Shown here in pieces: positions 37,717 to 47,121 of a DNA stretch of 64,000 nt; position 1 is the first letter of the stretch; each line of letters begins with the position of its first letter. Under the pieces are notes generated by a model. That model saw nothing but the letters and a program-made list of their open reading frames with translations. It was not told the origin of the DNA and did not search any database. The DNA is taken from positions 310,001-374,000 of the forward strand of contig CAMFKE010000002.1 in the NCBI GenBank assembly GCA_945957395.1, written 5' to 3'. The DNA comes from an uncultured Opitutia bacterium. Lineage in GTDB: Bacteria > Verrucomicrobiota > Verrucomicrobiia > Opitutales > UBA953. The translations under genes and the position numbers were made by a program.

Positions 37717-39024
37717 ATGATGACCCACTCCCCAGACTCCCGCCCGCGCGTCGCCATCATCGGCACCGGCATATCCGGCCTCGGATGCGCCTACCTCCTT
37801 CGCCGGGACGCTCACATCACGCTTTTTGAAAAGGGGGACCACATCGGCGGCCACACCCACACCGTGGATGTGACAGAGCCGGGCACGGGCCGCCCCTGCC
37901 CCGTCGACACCGGATTCATGGTGTACAACGAGGTCACCTACCCGCTGCTCACCCGGCTTTTCCGCGAACTGGGCGTGAAATCGAAGCCCACCGACATGTC
38001 GTTCTCCGTCTCCCACGAGGACACCGGCTTCGAGTACCGCGGCTCCGACCTGAACACCCTTTTCGCCCAGCGTCTCAACCTGCTGCGTCCGCGTTACTGG
38101 CGGCTCCTGCTGGCCATCAACCGCTTCAACGCCGACGCCGCTCGCGACCGCGAAAACCCCGAACTGACGACCCTCACGCTCGAGGACTATGTGAAGCGCG
38201 GCCGCTACGGCGACGACTTCCTCCACCTCTACCTCGTCCCCATGTCCTCCGCCGTGTGGAGCACGCCGCCCGAGCTCATGCTGCGATTCCCGGCCGCCAC
38301 GCTGTTGAGATTCTTCCATAACCACGGCTTCCTGGGCCTGCACACCCAGCACCCCTGGCTCACCGTCCAAGGCGGCTCTCGCACCTATGTCGCCAAGATC
38401 CTGGCGTCGCTAGGCATGGAGCCCTCCTCCGTCCGGGAGGCGGCCGTGCGCGTGTCGCGCCCGGCGTCGGGCGGGGCCACCGTCCACACGGTATCCGGCC
38501 AATCCCTACACTTCGACCGCGTCGTGCTCGCCTCGCACGCCGACGAATCCCTCGCCCTGCTCGAGGCGCCCACACCCGAGGAAGCAAGCCTGCTGGGTGA
38601 ATTCCGCTACCGAGACAACCGGGTGGTCCTGCACACCGACGCCTCAGTCATGCCGCGCAACCGCCGGGCCCATGCCTCCTGGAATTACGCCGTGCGCCGC
38701 GAAGCCGACGGACGGGTCGGCAACGCCACGCACTACTGGATGAACTCGCTTCAGGGCGTCAGCGATCGCGAACAGTACTTCGTGACGGTGAATCCGCCCG
38801 ACCGCCTCGACCCCGCCAAAATCATCCGACAGTTCGACTACGCCCACCCCCTGTTCACGCTCGGCGCCATCCAAGCCCAGCCCCGACTTCCCGGGCTAAA
38901 CCGCACCTCCCCTGGCCAACCCGTGCTCTTCTGCGGCAGCTACTTCCGCTACGGCTTCCACGAGGACGGCCTGATGGCCGCCGTCGACGCCGCTCAGGCG
39001 CTGCTGGGCCGGGCCCCTTGGTGA
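37717..39024 (+). CDS. FAD-dependent amine-oxidase-like protein (COG2907 type)
   Basis: The product has 435 residues. The Rossmann FAD motif 'VAIIGTGISGLGCAYLL' is near residue 12 and the second dinucleotide motif 'FEKGDHIGGHTHTVDV' near 37, with 'VDTGFMVYNEVTYPLL' after it. The C-terminal FAD contact 'YGFHEDGLMAAVDAAQAL' is present. This family is known chiefly as the flavoprotein encoded beside cyclopropane-synthase-like methyltransferases and DUF1365, and in Rhodobacter-type clusters it belongs to fatty-acid modification. It is first gene of the operon that runs to 43.5 kb. Confidence 0.9.
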   Translation: MMTHSPDSRPRVAIIGTGISGLGCAYLLRRDAHITLFEKGDHIGGHTHTVDVTEPGTGRPCPVDTGFMVYNEVTYPLLTRLFRELGVKSKPTDMSFSVSHEDTGFEYRGSDLNTLFAQRLNLLRPRYWRLLLAINRFNADAARDRENPELTTLTLEDYVKRGRYGDDFLHLYLVPMSSAVWSTPPELMLRFPAATLLRFFHNHGFLGLHTQHPWLTVQGGSRTYVAKILASLGMEPSSVREAAVRVSRPASGGATVHTVSGQSLHFDRVVLASHADESLALLEAPTPEEASLLGEFRYRDNRVVLHTDASVMPRNRRAHASWNYAVRREADGRVGNATHYWMNSLQGVSDREQYFVTVNPPDRLDPAKIIRQFDYAHPLFTLGAIQAQPRLPGLNRTSPGQPVLFCGSYFRYGFHEDGLMAAVDAAQALLGRAPW

Positions 39025-39893
39025 GGACCAAGCCCATGCCGGAAGACACGCCCATGCGCTCCCGACTCTTTCCGTGCACCGTGGCCCACCGGCGGTTCAC
39101 GCCCACGCGCCACGCGTTCGCCCACCGCGTGTTCATGATAGCGGTGGACTTGGACAAATGGGACCTTCTCAGCGACCGGCTGCGGCTGCTCAAAACCGAC
39201 CGGCGCGCCCTCTACTCCCTGCACGACCGCGATTTCCTGCCCACCGGAGAACCGGTGAGCCGCGCGCGACACGAACCGCCTCCCTCCGCCCCGGGCCTGA
39301 ATCTCAAGCAGCGCGTGCTCGCCCGGATCGCCGCGCACGGCGTGACCATCCCTCATGAGGCGCGCGTCACGCTCGTGTCCATGCCGCGCGCCGCCGGGTA
39401 CCTGTTCAACCCCGTCAGCTTTTACTTCCTCAGCGACGCGCAAGGCAACCCGGTCGCGGCGCTCGCCGAGGTGACGAACACCTTCCGCGAGGTGAAGGTC
39501 TTCGCGCTCGGCACCGAATGCCTGACTCGCGACGCCTCCGGCGAACCCGTTTTCCGCCTTCGCACCCCCAAGGACTTCTATGTGTCGCCCTTCTCACCGC
39601 CCGACGGCGAGTTCGAGTTCGTGCTGCACCCGCCGGGCAAGTCGCTGCGGCTGCGCGTGGACCATTGGGAGGGCGGCGTGCGCACACTCACCGCCCCGGT
39701 GAACGGGCAGGGGAAGAAGCTCTCGGATGCCGGGCTTCTGCGAGAATCGTTCATCTGCCCGCTCGTCACGCTCAAGACCATCATGCTCATCCACCTGCAC
39801 GCCCTTGCGCTCTGGCTTAAGCGCACCCCCTGGTGGCCCAAGTCGCAAGATCTCGACCGGCAGACCGACCTGCGTCGGCCGCACGAAGGATGA
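39021..39893 (+). CDS. DUF1365 family protein
   Basis: The product is 290 residues from GTG 39021, which overlaps the upstream TGA by 4 bp (GTGA), a sign of translational coupling; ATG 39036 and 39054 are alternatives. Family hallmarks are 'SRLFPCTVAHRRFTPTRHAF', 'MPRAAGYLFNPVSFYF' and 'EVTNTFREVKVFAL'. The biochemical function is not established; members nearly always lie between a COG2907 flavoprotein and a cyclopropane-fatty-acid-synthase homologue, as here. Confidence 0.92.
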   Translation: MRTKPMPEDTPMRSRLFPCTVAHRRFTPTRHAFAHRVFMIAVDLDKWDLLSDRLRLLKTDRRALYSLHDRDFLPTGEPVSRARHEPPPSAPGLNLKQRVLARIAAHGVTIPHEARVTLVSMPRAAGYLFNPVSFYFLSDAQGNPVAALAEVTNTFREVKVFALGTECLTRDASGEPVFRLRTPKDFYVSPFSPPDGEFEFVLHPPGKSLRLRVDHWEGGVRTLTAPVNGQGKKLSDAGLLRESFICPLVTLKTIMLIHLHALALWLKRTPWWPKSQDLDRQTDLRRPHEG

Positions 39894-39998
39894 TGCCGCG
39901 ACCACCGCCGCCATGATTTGGCACGAGGCGGTCAAAAAAGATGATTGAACCAAGATGAAGCTGTAATCCCGAACGGCTCCCGAACGATAGGGACGGAT

Positions 39999-41297
39999 AT
40001 GAGCAGCGACTTGCACGAGGATGTTCGAGACCCCCTGTCCGCCGGGTTGACCGCGCCTGCGGCGTCCGCCCCCGGATTCGCCCGCAAAGCCTTTGTCTCC
40101 GCCCTCTCCCCCTTGCGACGCGGAGGACTGGAACTGATTTTCCCGGACCGCTCCTCGCACCGCTTCGGCGAAAGCGACTCCGCTCAGGCGCGGCTGATCG
40201 TGCGCCGCGAATGCTTTTTCCAAAAATGCCTGCTGCGCGGAGACATCGGCTTCGCCGAGTCGTACATGGACGGCGACTGGGACACACCGGACCTTCACGC
40301 GATCTTCTCCTGGATACTGATCAATGCCGACCGGGCACCCACGCTCTCCGGCTCCGCCGCGCGCACCTGCGCCCTCGGACTGCTGCGCTTCGCCGACAGA
40401 ATCGCGCACATTCTGCGCCCCAATTCCCTGCGCGGCGCCCGGCGAAACATCGCGGACCACTACGACCTCTCCAACGAGTTCTTCGCGCTCTGGCTGGACC
40501 CGCGCATGGTCTACTCGTCGGCCTTGTTCGCATCCCACGCCATGTCACTCGAAGAGGCGCAGGTCGCCAAATTCGACCGACTCTGCCGACTCCTTCGACT
40601 CGCCCCGGGGGACCATGTGCTGGAAATCGGCTGCGGATGGGGCGGATTCGCCTTGTACGCAGCTTCCAAGTACGGCGTTCGCGTCACAGGACTTACCCTT
40701 TCGACTCGCCAGGCCGAAACAGCCCGCGCTCGCGCCGCGGCAGCCGGGCTCTCCGACCGCATCGACATCCTCATGCGCGACTTCCGCGAGACCTCGGGGT
40801 CCTTCGACAAAATCGTGTCCATCGAGATGATGGAGGCGCTCGGCCACGACAACCTGCCGGCCTTCTGCCAGGCCTGCGACAGGCTGCTCAAGCCCCATGG
40901 CCTGGCCGCGCTGCAGTTCATCACAGTCCCCGACACGCGTTACGACGACCTGCGCAAGGGCGTCGACTTCATCCAGAAGCACATCTTCCCCGGCTCCCTG
41001 CTGCTCCCGCTCAACCGCGTGAACTCGCTGCTCTCGCGTCACGGCTCCTTCACCCTCGCCGACCTTCGCGACCTCTCCTCCGACTACGCGGAAACCCTCC
41101 GACGCTGGGCCGTCACCTTCGAATCCAGGCGCGACGAGGTGGCGGCGCTGGGCTTCGACGAGCGATTCCGGCGCAAGTGGGGATACTACCTGCAATACTG
41201 CAGAAGCGCCTTCGCCACCCGACACATCGGCGTGGTCCAGGCCCTCTACACCCGCCCGAACAACCCGGTCCTGGCCGCCAACCCCGCGATATCATGA
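39999..41297 (+). CDS. Cyclopropane-fatty-acid-synthase-like methyltransferase 1
   Basis: The product is 432 residues from ATG 39999 (an upstream in-frame TTG at 39945 is less likely). The SAM site is 'VLEIGCGWGGFALYAA' near residue 205. In the E. coli Cfa active site the bicarbonate is held by Cys139, Glu239 and His266. Here the first reads Ser ('VYSSALF'), Glu is kept ('IEMMEALG') and His appears to be Gln ('AALQFITVPD'). This suggests a paralogue acting on the same unsaturated acyl chains but perhaps giving methylated rather than cyclopropane products. It ends in an ATGA overlap with the next gene. Confidence 0.9.
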   Translation: MSSDLHEDVRDPLSAGLTAPAASAPGFARKAFVSALSPLRRGGLELIFPDRSSHRFGESDSAQARLIVRRECFFQKCLLRGDIGFAESYMDGDWDTPDLHAIFSWILINADRAPTLSGSAARTCALGLLRFADRIAHILRPNSLRGARRNIADHYDLSNEFFALWLDPRMVYSSALFASHAMSLEEAQVAKFDRLCRLLRLAPGDHVLEIGCGWGGFALYAASKYGVRVTGLTLSTRQAETARARAAAAGLSDRIDILMRDFRETSGSFDKIVSIEMMEALGHDNLPAFCQACDRLLKPHGLAALQFITVPDTRYDDLRKGVDFIQKHIFPGSLLLPLNRVNSLLSRHGSFTLADLRDLSSDYAETLRRWAVTFESRRDEVAALGFDERFRRKWGYYLQYCRSAFATRHIGVVQALYTRPNNPVLAANPAIS

Positions 41298-41647
41298 GCC
41301 GATTCATCCGCCCCGTGCCCGCCCTGCGACTCTTCTTCGCGCTCGCGCTGGCCGCCATTCTCTTCGCCACCACGCGAGCCTCCCTCGACTACTCCATCCT
41401 CGAGGTGCCGGAGCGCATCGGCCACGACACCTGGTTTCAGGCCACCCTCACCGACGCCTACCTCGGCTTCCTCTCCTTCTACTGCTGGATCTTTTATCTC
41501 GAGCGCTCCCGCGCCTCGCGACTCCTGTGGCTGATCGCCCTTCTGCTCCTGGGCAACATCGCCATGGCGTCCTACGCGCTCAACCGCCTCCTGCGCCTGC
41601 CGGCCGACGCCCCGGTGCGCGACATCCTGCTGCGTCGCGAGGACTGA
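41294..41647 (+). CDS. Small integral membrane protein in the lipid operon
   Basis: The product has 117 residues with three predicted hydrophobic segments (residues 10-28, 50-67 and 75-97). The pattern 'LTDAYLGFLSFYCWIFYLER' and 'LLLGNIAMASYALNRL' resembles the small membrane proteins often encoded next to DUF1295 genes (possibly DUF1475-like; not certain). It overlaps the upstream methyltransferase by 4 bp and ends 3 bp before the DUF1295 gene, so all three are likely translated together. The role is unknown. Confidence 0.8.
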   Translation: MSRFIRPVPALRLFFALALAAILFATTRASLDYSILEVPERIGHDTWFQATLTDAYLGFLSFYCWIFYLERSRASRLLWLIALLLLGNIAMASYALNRLLRLPADAPVRDILLRRED

Positions 41648-41650
41648 CCC

Positions 41651-42457
41651 ATGCCCGACTCCGCATTCCCCCTCGCCGCCTACGCGCTCAGCTGCGCCGG
41701 CGTGTGCGCCTGGTTCTCGCTCGTTTGGGCGTACTGTCGCCAACGCGACAACTGGTCGCTCATAGACGCCGCATGGGCGGCCACGCCGGCACTCTTCTCT
41801 CTTGTCCCGCTCGCACTTTCCTCCGGCTCGCCGCGCGCCTGGGTGCAGTTCGCCCTGCTCGCCCTCTGGGGAGGAAGACTCGCGCTTCACCTGCACGCCC
41901 GCGTCGGCGGCGGTCGCGAACGCGAGGACGCCCGCTACGCCGACATGCGAGCGCGCTGGGGCGAGGACACCCCCAAGCGCATGTTCGGCTTCTTCCAAAT
42001 CCAAGCCGTCACCGTGTGGGTGCTCCTGCTGCCGGCTTTCGCGACGAACTCGGACCCCTCAGCATATCCGCAACCCCATGACATCGCCGGCGCCCTCATC
42101 GTGCTTGCGGGCATCGCCGGGGAGGCCGCCGCGGACGCCTCGCTCAAGAAATTCCGCGCCGACCCGGCCAACCGCGGCCGCATCTGCGAAGCGGGCCTCT
42201 GGGCTTACAGCCGCCACCCCAACTACTTCTTCGAGTGGCTCATCTGGATAGGCTTCGCCACGAGCGCCCTCGGCGCTCCCGCCGGCCTTATAGCACTCCT
42301 GGCGCCCGCCATGATGTACGGCCTGCTTCGCCATGGCTCCGGCGTCCCCCTTTCCGAGGAACGCGCGGCTCGTCTCAAGGGCGATGCCTGGCGCGACTAC
42401 GCCGCACGAGTGAACACCTTCTTCCCCGGCCCCCGCCGGAAGCGCCGCGACCCCTGA
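41651..42457 (+). CDS. DUF1295 membrane protein (steroid 5-alpha-reductase-like fold)
   Basis: The product has 268 residues with about six membrane segments. The C-terminal signature 'GLWAYSRHPNYFFEWLIWIG' is the conserved NADPH/substrate region shared with steroid 5-alpha reductase C-terminal domains and isoprenylcysteine methyltransferases, and 'WSLIDAAWAA' near the N-terminus is typical of DUF1295. It probably reduces a double bond of a lipid substrate; in this operon it could saturate the methylene product of the methyltransferases. It is tightly packed with its neighbours. Confidence 0.92.
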   Translation: MPDSAFPLAAYALSCAGVCAWFSLVWAYCRQRDNWSLIDAAWAATPALFSLVPLALSSGSPRAWVQFALLALWGGRLALHLHARVGGGREREDARYADMRARWGEDTPKRMFGFFQIQAVTVWVLLLPAFATNSDPSAYPQPHDIAGALIVLAGIAGEAAADASLKKFRADPANRGRICEAGLWAYSRHPNYFFEWLIWIGFATSALGAPAGLIALLAPAMMYGLLRHGSGVPLSEERAARLKGDAWRDYAARVNTFFPGPRRKRRDP

Positions 42458-42470
42458 CCCCCCCCTCCCC

Positions 42471-43508
42471 ATGTCCCTCTCCGACGCCCTCCTTTCCCGC
42501 GGTCTTCTCCCCGACCCGCTCATTCGCTTCGGCATACGCCGACTGCTCGCCGCACGACTGCGCGAAGTGCGCTCCCCCGACGCCGCGACGCGCGAGCGCA
42601 ACCTGCGCGCCTTCGCCGCGGAGCTGGACACCATGCCCGTAGCGGTGCGTACCGACGCCGCCAACGAACAACACTACGAGGTTCCGGCCGAGTTCTACAA
42701 AGTGGCCCTCGGCCCGCACCTCAAGTACTCCTGCGGCCTCTACAATTCGCCCGACTCCTCGCTGGCCGACGCCGAGGAGGCCATGCTCAACCTGTGCTGC
42801 GAGCGCGCCGAACTCGCCGACGGACAGGATATCCTGGAGCTGGGCTGCGGCTGGGGCTCGCTCACTCTTCACATGGCCCGCCGCTACCCGTCGGCGCGCA
42901 TCACCGGCGTCTCCAACTCCAATTCGCAGCGCGAGCACATCGAGTCCGAGTGCCACCGACTCGGTCTCACCAACGTGCGCATCCTGACGCGCGACATGAA
43001 CGACTTCGCCGCAGAAACCTCACGCTACGACCGCGTCGTGTCCGTCGAGATGTTCGAGCACATGAAGAACTACCGGGAACTGCTGCGGCGCATCGCCGGC
43101 TGGCTCAAACCCGACGGAAAACTCTTCGTGCATATCTTCACCCATCGCGACAGCGCCTACCACTTCGTGGCCCGCGACGAATCCGACTGGATGTCCAAGT
43201 ACTTCTTCACCGGAGGCACCATGCCGGCGAACGACCTGCTCACCTTCTGGCAGGACGACCTGCGGCTGGAAACCCGCTGGGAGGTGGACGGCACCCACTA
43301 CCAACGCACCGCCGAGGACTGGCTTCGCAACATGGACGCCGGTCGCGGCGCCCTGCGGGAGATTTTCCAACGCACCTACGGCGACCAGTCCCGGCGCATG
43401 TGGCACTACTGGCGCATCTTCTTCATGTCCTGCGCCGAGCTCTGGGGATACGCCGACGGCCGGGAATGGATGGTCTGCCACTACCGCTTCGTGAAACCCG
43501 CAGCCTGA
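42471..43508 (+). CDS. Cyclopropane-fatty-acid-synthase-like methyltransferase 2
   Basis: The product has 345 residues and is shorter than the first paralogue because it lacks most of the N-terminal lipid-binding region. The SAM motif is 'ILELGCGWGSLTLHMA' near residue 120. The Cys ('KYSCGLY'), Glu ('VEMFEHMKNY') and His ('LFVHIFTH') of the Cfa-type active site are all present, in contrast to paralogue 1. This subgroup includes SAM methyltransferases annotated broadly as Cfa or coclaurine-N-methyltransferase-like. It is last gene of the lipid operon, 13 bp after DUF1295. Confidence 0.9.
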   Translation: MSLSDALLSRGLLPDPLIRFGIRRLLAARLREVRSPDAATRERNLRAFAAELDTMPVAVRTDAANEQHYEVPAEFYKVALGPHLKYSCGLYNSPDSSLADAEEAMLNLCCERAELADGQDILELGCGWGSLTLHMARRYPSARITGVSNSNSQREHIESECHRLGLTNVRILTRDMNDFAAETSRYDRVVSVEMFEHMKNYRELLRRIAGWLKPDGKLFVHIFTHRDSAYHFVARDESDWMSKYFFTGGTMPANDLLTFWQDDLRLETRWEVDGTHYQRTAEDWLRNMDAGRGALREIFQRTYGDQSRRMWHYWRIFFMSCAELWGYADGREWMVCHYRFVKPAA

Positions 43509-43655
43509 TTCATCCCCTCCTCGATGCAAGCGATAGGGCGAAGTCCGAACACCGGGCTTTGCCCTTGCTCGTTTAACGCCCGCACATACCGCCGCGCCCC
43601 CCTCACTTTTTCGTGGCCATCCCCGGCGGCATGCGTGACCTGACCGCACCCCGCC

Positions 43656-44747
43656 ATGCCCGACGCCGCCACCGATTCGCCCGCCACCGCCCTTCCCCGC
43701 GCCAAGCCCGGTCGCGGCCCGCGCGTGAAGGCCGTGGAAGGCCCGGCCCCCTTCCCCAACCCTAAAAAGGGCGAGTTCACCTTCATCGACCTCTTCGCCG
43801 GCATCGGCGGCTTCCGCCTCGCCCTGCGCTCCCTCGGAGGCAAATGCGTGTTCACCTCCGAGTGGGACGCCGCCGCGCAAAAGACCTACGAGGCCAACTT
43901 CGGCGACAAGCCCCACGGCGACATCACCAAGATCGATGAAAAGGCAGTTCCCGACCACGATGTGCTCTGCGCAGGCTTCCCCTGCCAGGCCTTCTCCATC
44001 GCCGGCAAGCGCCGCGGCTTCGACGAGACGCGCGGCACCCTCTTCTTCGATGTCGCCCGCATCATCCGCGAGAAACGCCCCCGCGTCGTTCTCCTCGAGA
44101 ACGTCAAGGGACTGGTGAACCACGACAAGGGCCGCACGCTCGCCACCATCCTGCGCGTGCTGCGCGAGGACCTCGGCTACACCGTGCCCGAGCCCCGCAT
44201 CGTCAACGCCCGCCACCACGGCGTCCCCCAGAACCGCGAGCGCGTCTTCATCGTCGGCTTCCGCGACGCCGCCGACGCCCCCGGCTTCGCCTACCCGTCC
44301 AACTCCGCCAAGCGCCCGAAGCTCGCGGACATCCTGGAAGGCGAGACCGTCTCCGCCCGATACTACCTTTCCACCCAATACCTCGGCTGCCTGCGCGCCC
44401 ACAAGGACCGCCACGCCGGCAAGGGCAACGGCTTCGGCTTCGAGGTCATCCCGCACGACGGCACGGCCAACGCGATCGTCGTGGGCGGCATGGGCAAAGA
44501 GCGTAACCTCGTCGTGGATACGCGCCTCACCGACTTCACCCCCGTCACCCGCATCCGCGGCGAAGTGAACCGCGAGGGACTTCGCCGCATGACGCCCCGC
44601 GAGTGGGCTCGCCTGCAGGGATTCCCCGACGCCTACCGCATCGTCTGCGCCGACGCCCAGTCCTACAAGCAGTTCGGCAACTCCGTCGCCGTGCCCGCCG
44701 TGCGAGCCGTCGCCCACGCCCTCCTCTCCGCCGCAAAAATCATCTGA
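43656..44747 (+). CDS. C5-cytosine DNA methyltransferase, no restriction partner
   Basis: The product has 363 residues. Motif I is 'FIDLFAGIGGFRLAL' near residue 42, motif IV has the catalytic Cys 'AGFPCQAFSIAGKRRGF' near 105, motif VI is 'LLENVKGLVNHD' near 148, motif VIII 'QNRERVFIVGF', motif IX 'RMTPREWARLQGFP' and motif X 'YKQFGNSVAVPAV'. The target-recognition domain (about 220-300) includes 'HAGKGNGFGFEV' and 'VVGGMGKERNLVVD'. All catalytic motifs look intact. No endonuclease or Vsr gene is adjacent, so it is an orphan here. The recognition sequence cannot be read directly; the window-wide lack of ACGT makes that tetramer a candidate. Confidence 0.95.
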   Translation: MPDAATDSPATALPRAKPGRGPRVKAVEGPAPFPNPKKGEFTFIDLFAGIGGFRLALRSLGGKCVFTSEWDAAAQKTYEANFGDKPHGDITKIDEKAVPDHDVLCAGFPCQAFSIAGKRRGFDETRGTLFFDVARIIREKRPRVVLLENVKGLVNHDKGRTLATILRVLREDLGYTVPEPRIVNARHHGVPQNRERVFIVGFRDAADAPGFAYPSNSAKRPKLADILEGETVSARYYLSTQYLGCLRAHKDRHAGKGNGFGFEVIPHDGTANAIVVGGMGKERNLVVDTRLTDFTPVTRIRGEVNREGLRRMTPREWARLQGFPDAYRIVCADAQSYKQFGNSVAVPAVRAVAHALLSAAKII

Positions 44748-44775
44748 CAGTGGCACAGGCCACTCGGCGCCCTCC

Positions 44776-47025
44776 TCACGAAGTCTCCGTGGGATCGGAG
44801 TCGAGGATGTCGACCACCTCGTCGTCGGCAGGGAAGGCGTGGCGCACCTTGAGTATGCAGGGCATGACTCGCGTGACGCGGTCGCAGCAGTACCAGATCT
44901 GGAACCGATAGTTGTCCTGGATTTTCTCGATGGGGCACGGGGCGGGGCCGCGCAGTTCGAACACGCCTCCCGGATGCGCTGCTTCGAGTGCGCGCGCGAA
45001 CTGCTCGGCGTAGAAGGAGACTTTCTCCGGATTGGGGCCGCGAAAGAGGTGGCGGATGAGGTGGCGGTGCGGCGGGTAGTCGTACTCGCGCCGCTGCTCC
45101 AGCTCGTCCTCCAGGAAGCCCTCGTAGTCGCCCTTCTTCGCATACTGGATGGGGCCGGCCGCCGGCGTCATGGTCTGAACGATGACCTCACCGGCCAGTC
45201 CGCCGCGGCCCGCGCGGCCGGCGACCTGGGTGAGAAGCTGGAAGGTGCGCTCGGCGGCGCGGAAGTCTGGTGCGTGCAGGGAGATGTCCGCGTCGATGAC
45301 GGCCGCGAGGGTGACGCCGTGGAAGTCGAGCCCCTTGGCGATCATCTGCGTGCCCAGCAATATATCCAGTTCGTGATTACGAAACGCCGTGAGCACGCGG
45401 CGAAAGCCGTCCTTTTGCCGCATGGTGTCGGCGTCGATGCGCGCGATGCGCGCCTTCGGGAACAGCTCGCGCAGCACATCCTCGGCTCGCTGGGTGCCGT
45501 AGCCCTTGTGACGAATCTTGGGGGAACGGCAGGCCGGACACACGGAGGGTGCGCGCTCGGTGTGGTCGCACAGGTGGCAGCGCAGCGTCTCGTCGGTGCG
45601 ATGGTAGGTCATCGACACGCTGCAGTGCGGGCACTGAACGACATGCCCGCAGTCCGGGCAGATCACCGCGCGCGCATGCCCGCGCCGGTTGAGGAACAGA
45701 ATGGACTGCTCGCCCTTGTCGAGGCGCTCGCGCAGCGCGATTTCAAGCTCCTTGGAGATGAGCACGGGCCCCTTGGCCTTCAGCATCTCGCGCTTCATAT
45801 CCACGATGCGCATGGGCGGCAGCGGCCGGTCGTCCACGCGCTTGGTGAGCCGCACGAGGGCGTATTTGCCGGCGCGAGCGTTGGCCATGGATTCGAGCGA
45901 GGGCGTGGCGGAGCCGAGCACGCACACGGCCTTGTTCAGGCTCGCCCGGTACACGGCGACATCGCGCCCATGGTAGAAAGGGGTCTCGCCCTGCTTGAAC
46001 GACGACTCGTGCTCCTCGTCCACCACGACGAGCCTCAGGTTGTTCAACGGCAGGAAAACGGCTGAGCGCGCGCCCACGACCACGCGGCACTCGCCGCGCG
46101 CCACGGCCATCCAGGCGTCAAAGCGTTCGCCGTCGGAAAGGTGGCTGTGCCACACGACGACGCGCTGCCCTTCCGTCGCCAGTCGCGCGCGCAGGCGTCC
46201 GACCGTCTGCGGCGTGAGCGCCACCTCGGGCACGAGGAACAGAACGGAACCGCCGGCGGCGAGCGCACGGTCGATGGCGGCGATGTACACCTCGGTCTTG
46301 CCCGCGCCGGTCACGCCGTGCAACAGGATCGTGCGATGAGCCTGCGCGTCGAGCGCCTCGCCGATGACGGCGGCAGCGGCGGATTGCTCCTCATTGAGCA
46401 CCGGCGGGGCGCCCGTGGGCCGAACGCCCTCGTCACCGTACGCCTCGCGATCCACGCGCTCGGCGGTCTCGCGCAGCAACCCCTCCATGACCAGCGCGTC
46501 CACCACGCCGCCGGTCACATTCAGCGCGGCCAGCACGGCGTCGCGCTCCACGGGCTCGCCTCGCTCACGAACGAACTCGTACACGGCGGCGCGCTTGGGA
46601 GAGCGCTTCGAAATTTTCGCCCACGCCTCGGCGTCCGGCACGCGGGCGACTTCCAAGGAGCGACGCAGCACCGGCTTCACGCCGCGGCGCACGACCGCCG
46701 GCAGCACGGACTCCAGCACGGAGTTCATCGGCGCCGCGTAGTAGCCGGAAATCCACGGGATGATTCTGAGCAGGTCCGGCGTGAGCACCGGCGTCTCATG
46801 CACGATCTTCGTGATATCGCGTAATTTCGCCTCGGGAACATCCTCACCCGAGCCAAGCCGCCATACGACGCCGGTGCGCGTGGTGCGCCCGAGCGGAACG
46901 AGGGCGAGCGCACCGGGCACGGCCTTTTCGGCCCACTCGGGCGGCACGCGATAGGCATACGGACGCCCGCCGCCGTCGAGCGGCAGCACCTCGACCACGC
47001 GGGGTTTTTCCGTAAACAAATCCAC
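44776..47025 (-). CDS. priA: Primosomal protein N' (replication restart helicase PriA)
   Basis: The product has 749 residues. The 3' DNA-binding domain is N-terminal. Helicase motifs are 'LLHGVTGAGKTEVYI' (Walker A) near residue 235, 'VVDEEHESSFKQGE' near 330 and 'VLGSATPSLES' near 370. Four zinc-finger Cys pairs lie between about 450 and 490 ('CPDCGHVVQCPHC', 'CHLCDH', 'CPACRSP'). It reloads DnaB at stalled forks. The start is GTG 47025 ('MDLFTEKP'); no ATG keeps the N-terminal domain. It converges with the methyltransferase gene, 28 bp apart. Confidence 0.96.
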   Translation of the reverse strand: MDLFTEKPRVVEVLPLDGGGRPYAYRVPPEWAEKAVPGALALVPLGRTTRTGVVWRLGSGEDVPEAKLRDITKIVHETPVLTPDLLRIIPWISGYYAAPMNSVLESVLPAVVRRGVKPVLRRSLEVARVPDAEAWAKISKRSPKRAAVYEFVRERGEPVERDAVLAALNVTGGVVDALVMEGLLRETAERVDREAYGDEGVRPTGAPPVLNEEQSAAAAVIGEALDAQAHRTILLHGVTGAGKTEVYIAAIDRALAAGGSVLFLVPEVALTPQTVGRLRARLATEGQRVVVWHSHLSDGERFDAWMAVARGECRVVVGARSAVFLPLNNLRLVVVDEEHESSFKQGETPFYHGRDVAVYRASLNKAVCVLGSATPSLESMANARAGKYALVRLTKRVDDRPLPPMRIVDMKREMLKAKGPVLISKELEIALRERLDKGEQSILFLNRRGHARAVICPDCGHVVQCPHCSVSMTYHRTDETLRCHLCDHTERAPSVCPACRSPKIRHKGYGTQRAEDVLRELFPKARIARIDADTMRQKDGFRRVLTAFRNHELDILLGTQMIAKGLDFHGVTLAAVIDADISLHAPDFRAAERTFQLLTQVAGRAGRGGLAGEVIVQTMTPAAGPIQYAKKGDYEGFLEDELEQRREYDYPPHRHLIRHLFRGPNPEKVSFYAEQFARALEAAHPGGVFELRGPAPCPIEKIQDNYRFQIWYCCDRVTRVMPCILKVRHAFPADDEVVDILDSDPTETS

Positions 47026-47121
47026 GCGCGAATGACGCCCGTTGAGCGCTCAGCCGCCAAGCCGGAAAACGGTTTGGCATCACGCATTCCTTGGGTCACA
47101 TTGGGCGCCCCATCCATTAAC

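Noticed and set aside
43509-44775. Restriction-modification locus around the cytosine methyltransferase
   Set aside because: Neighbours are a Cfa-like methyltransferase and priA; no open frame of suitable size for an endonuclease remains in the gaps.
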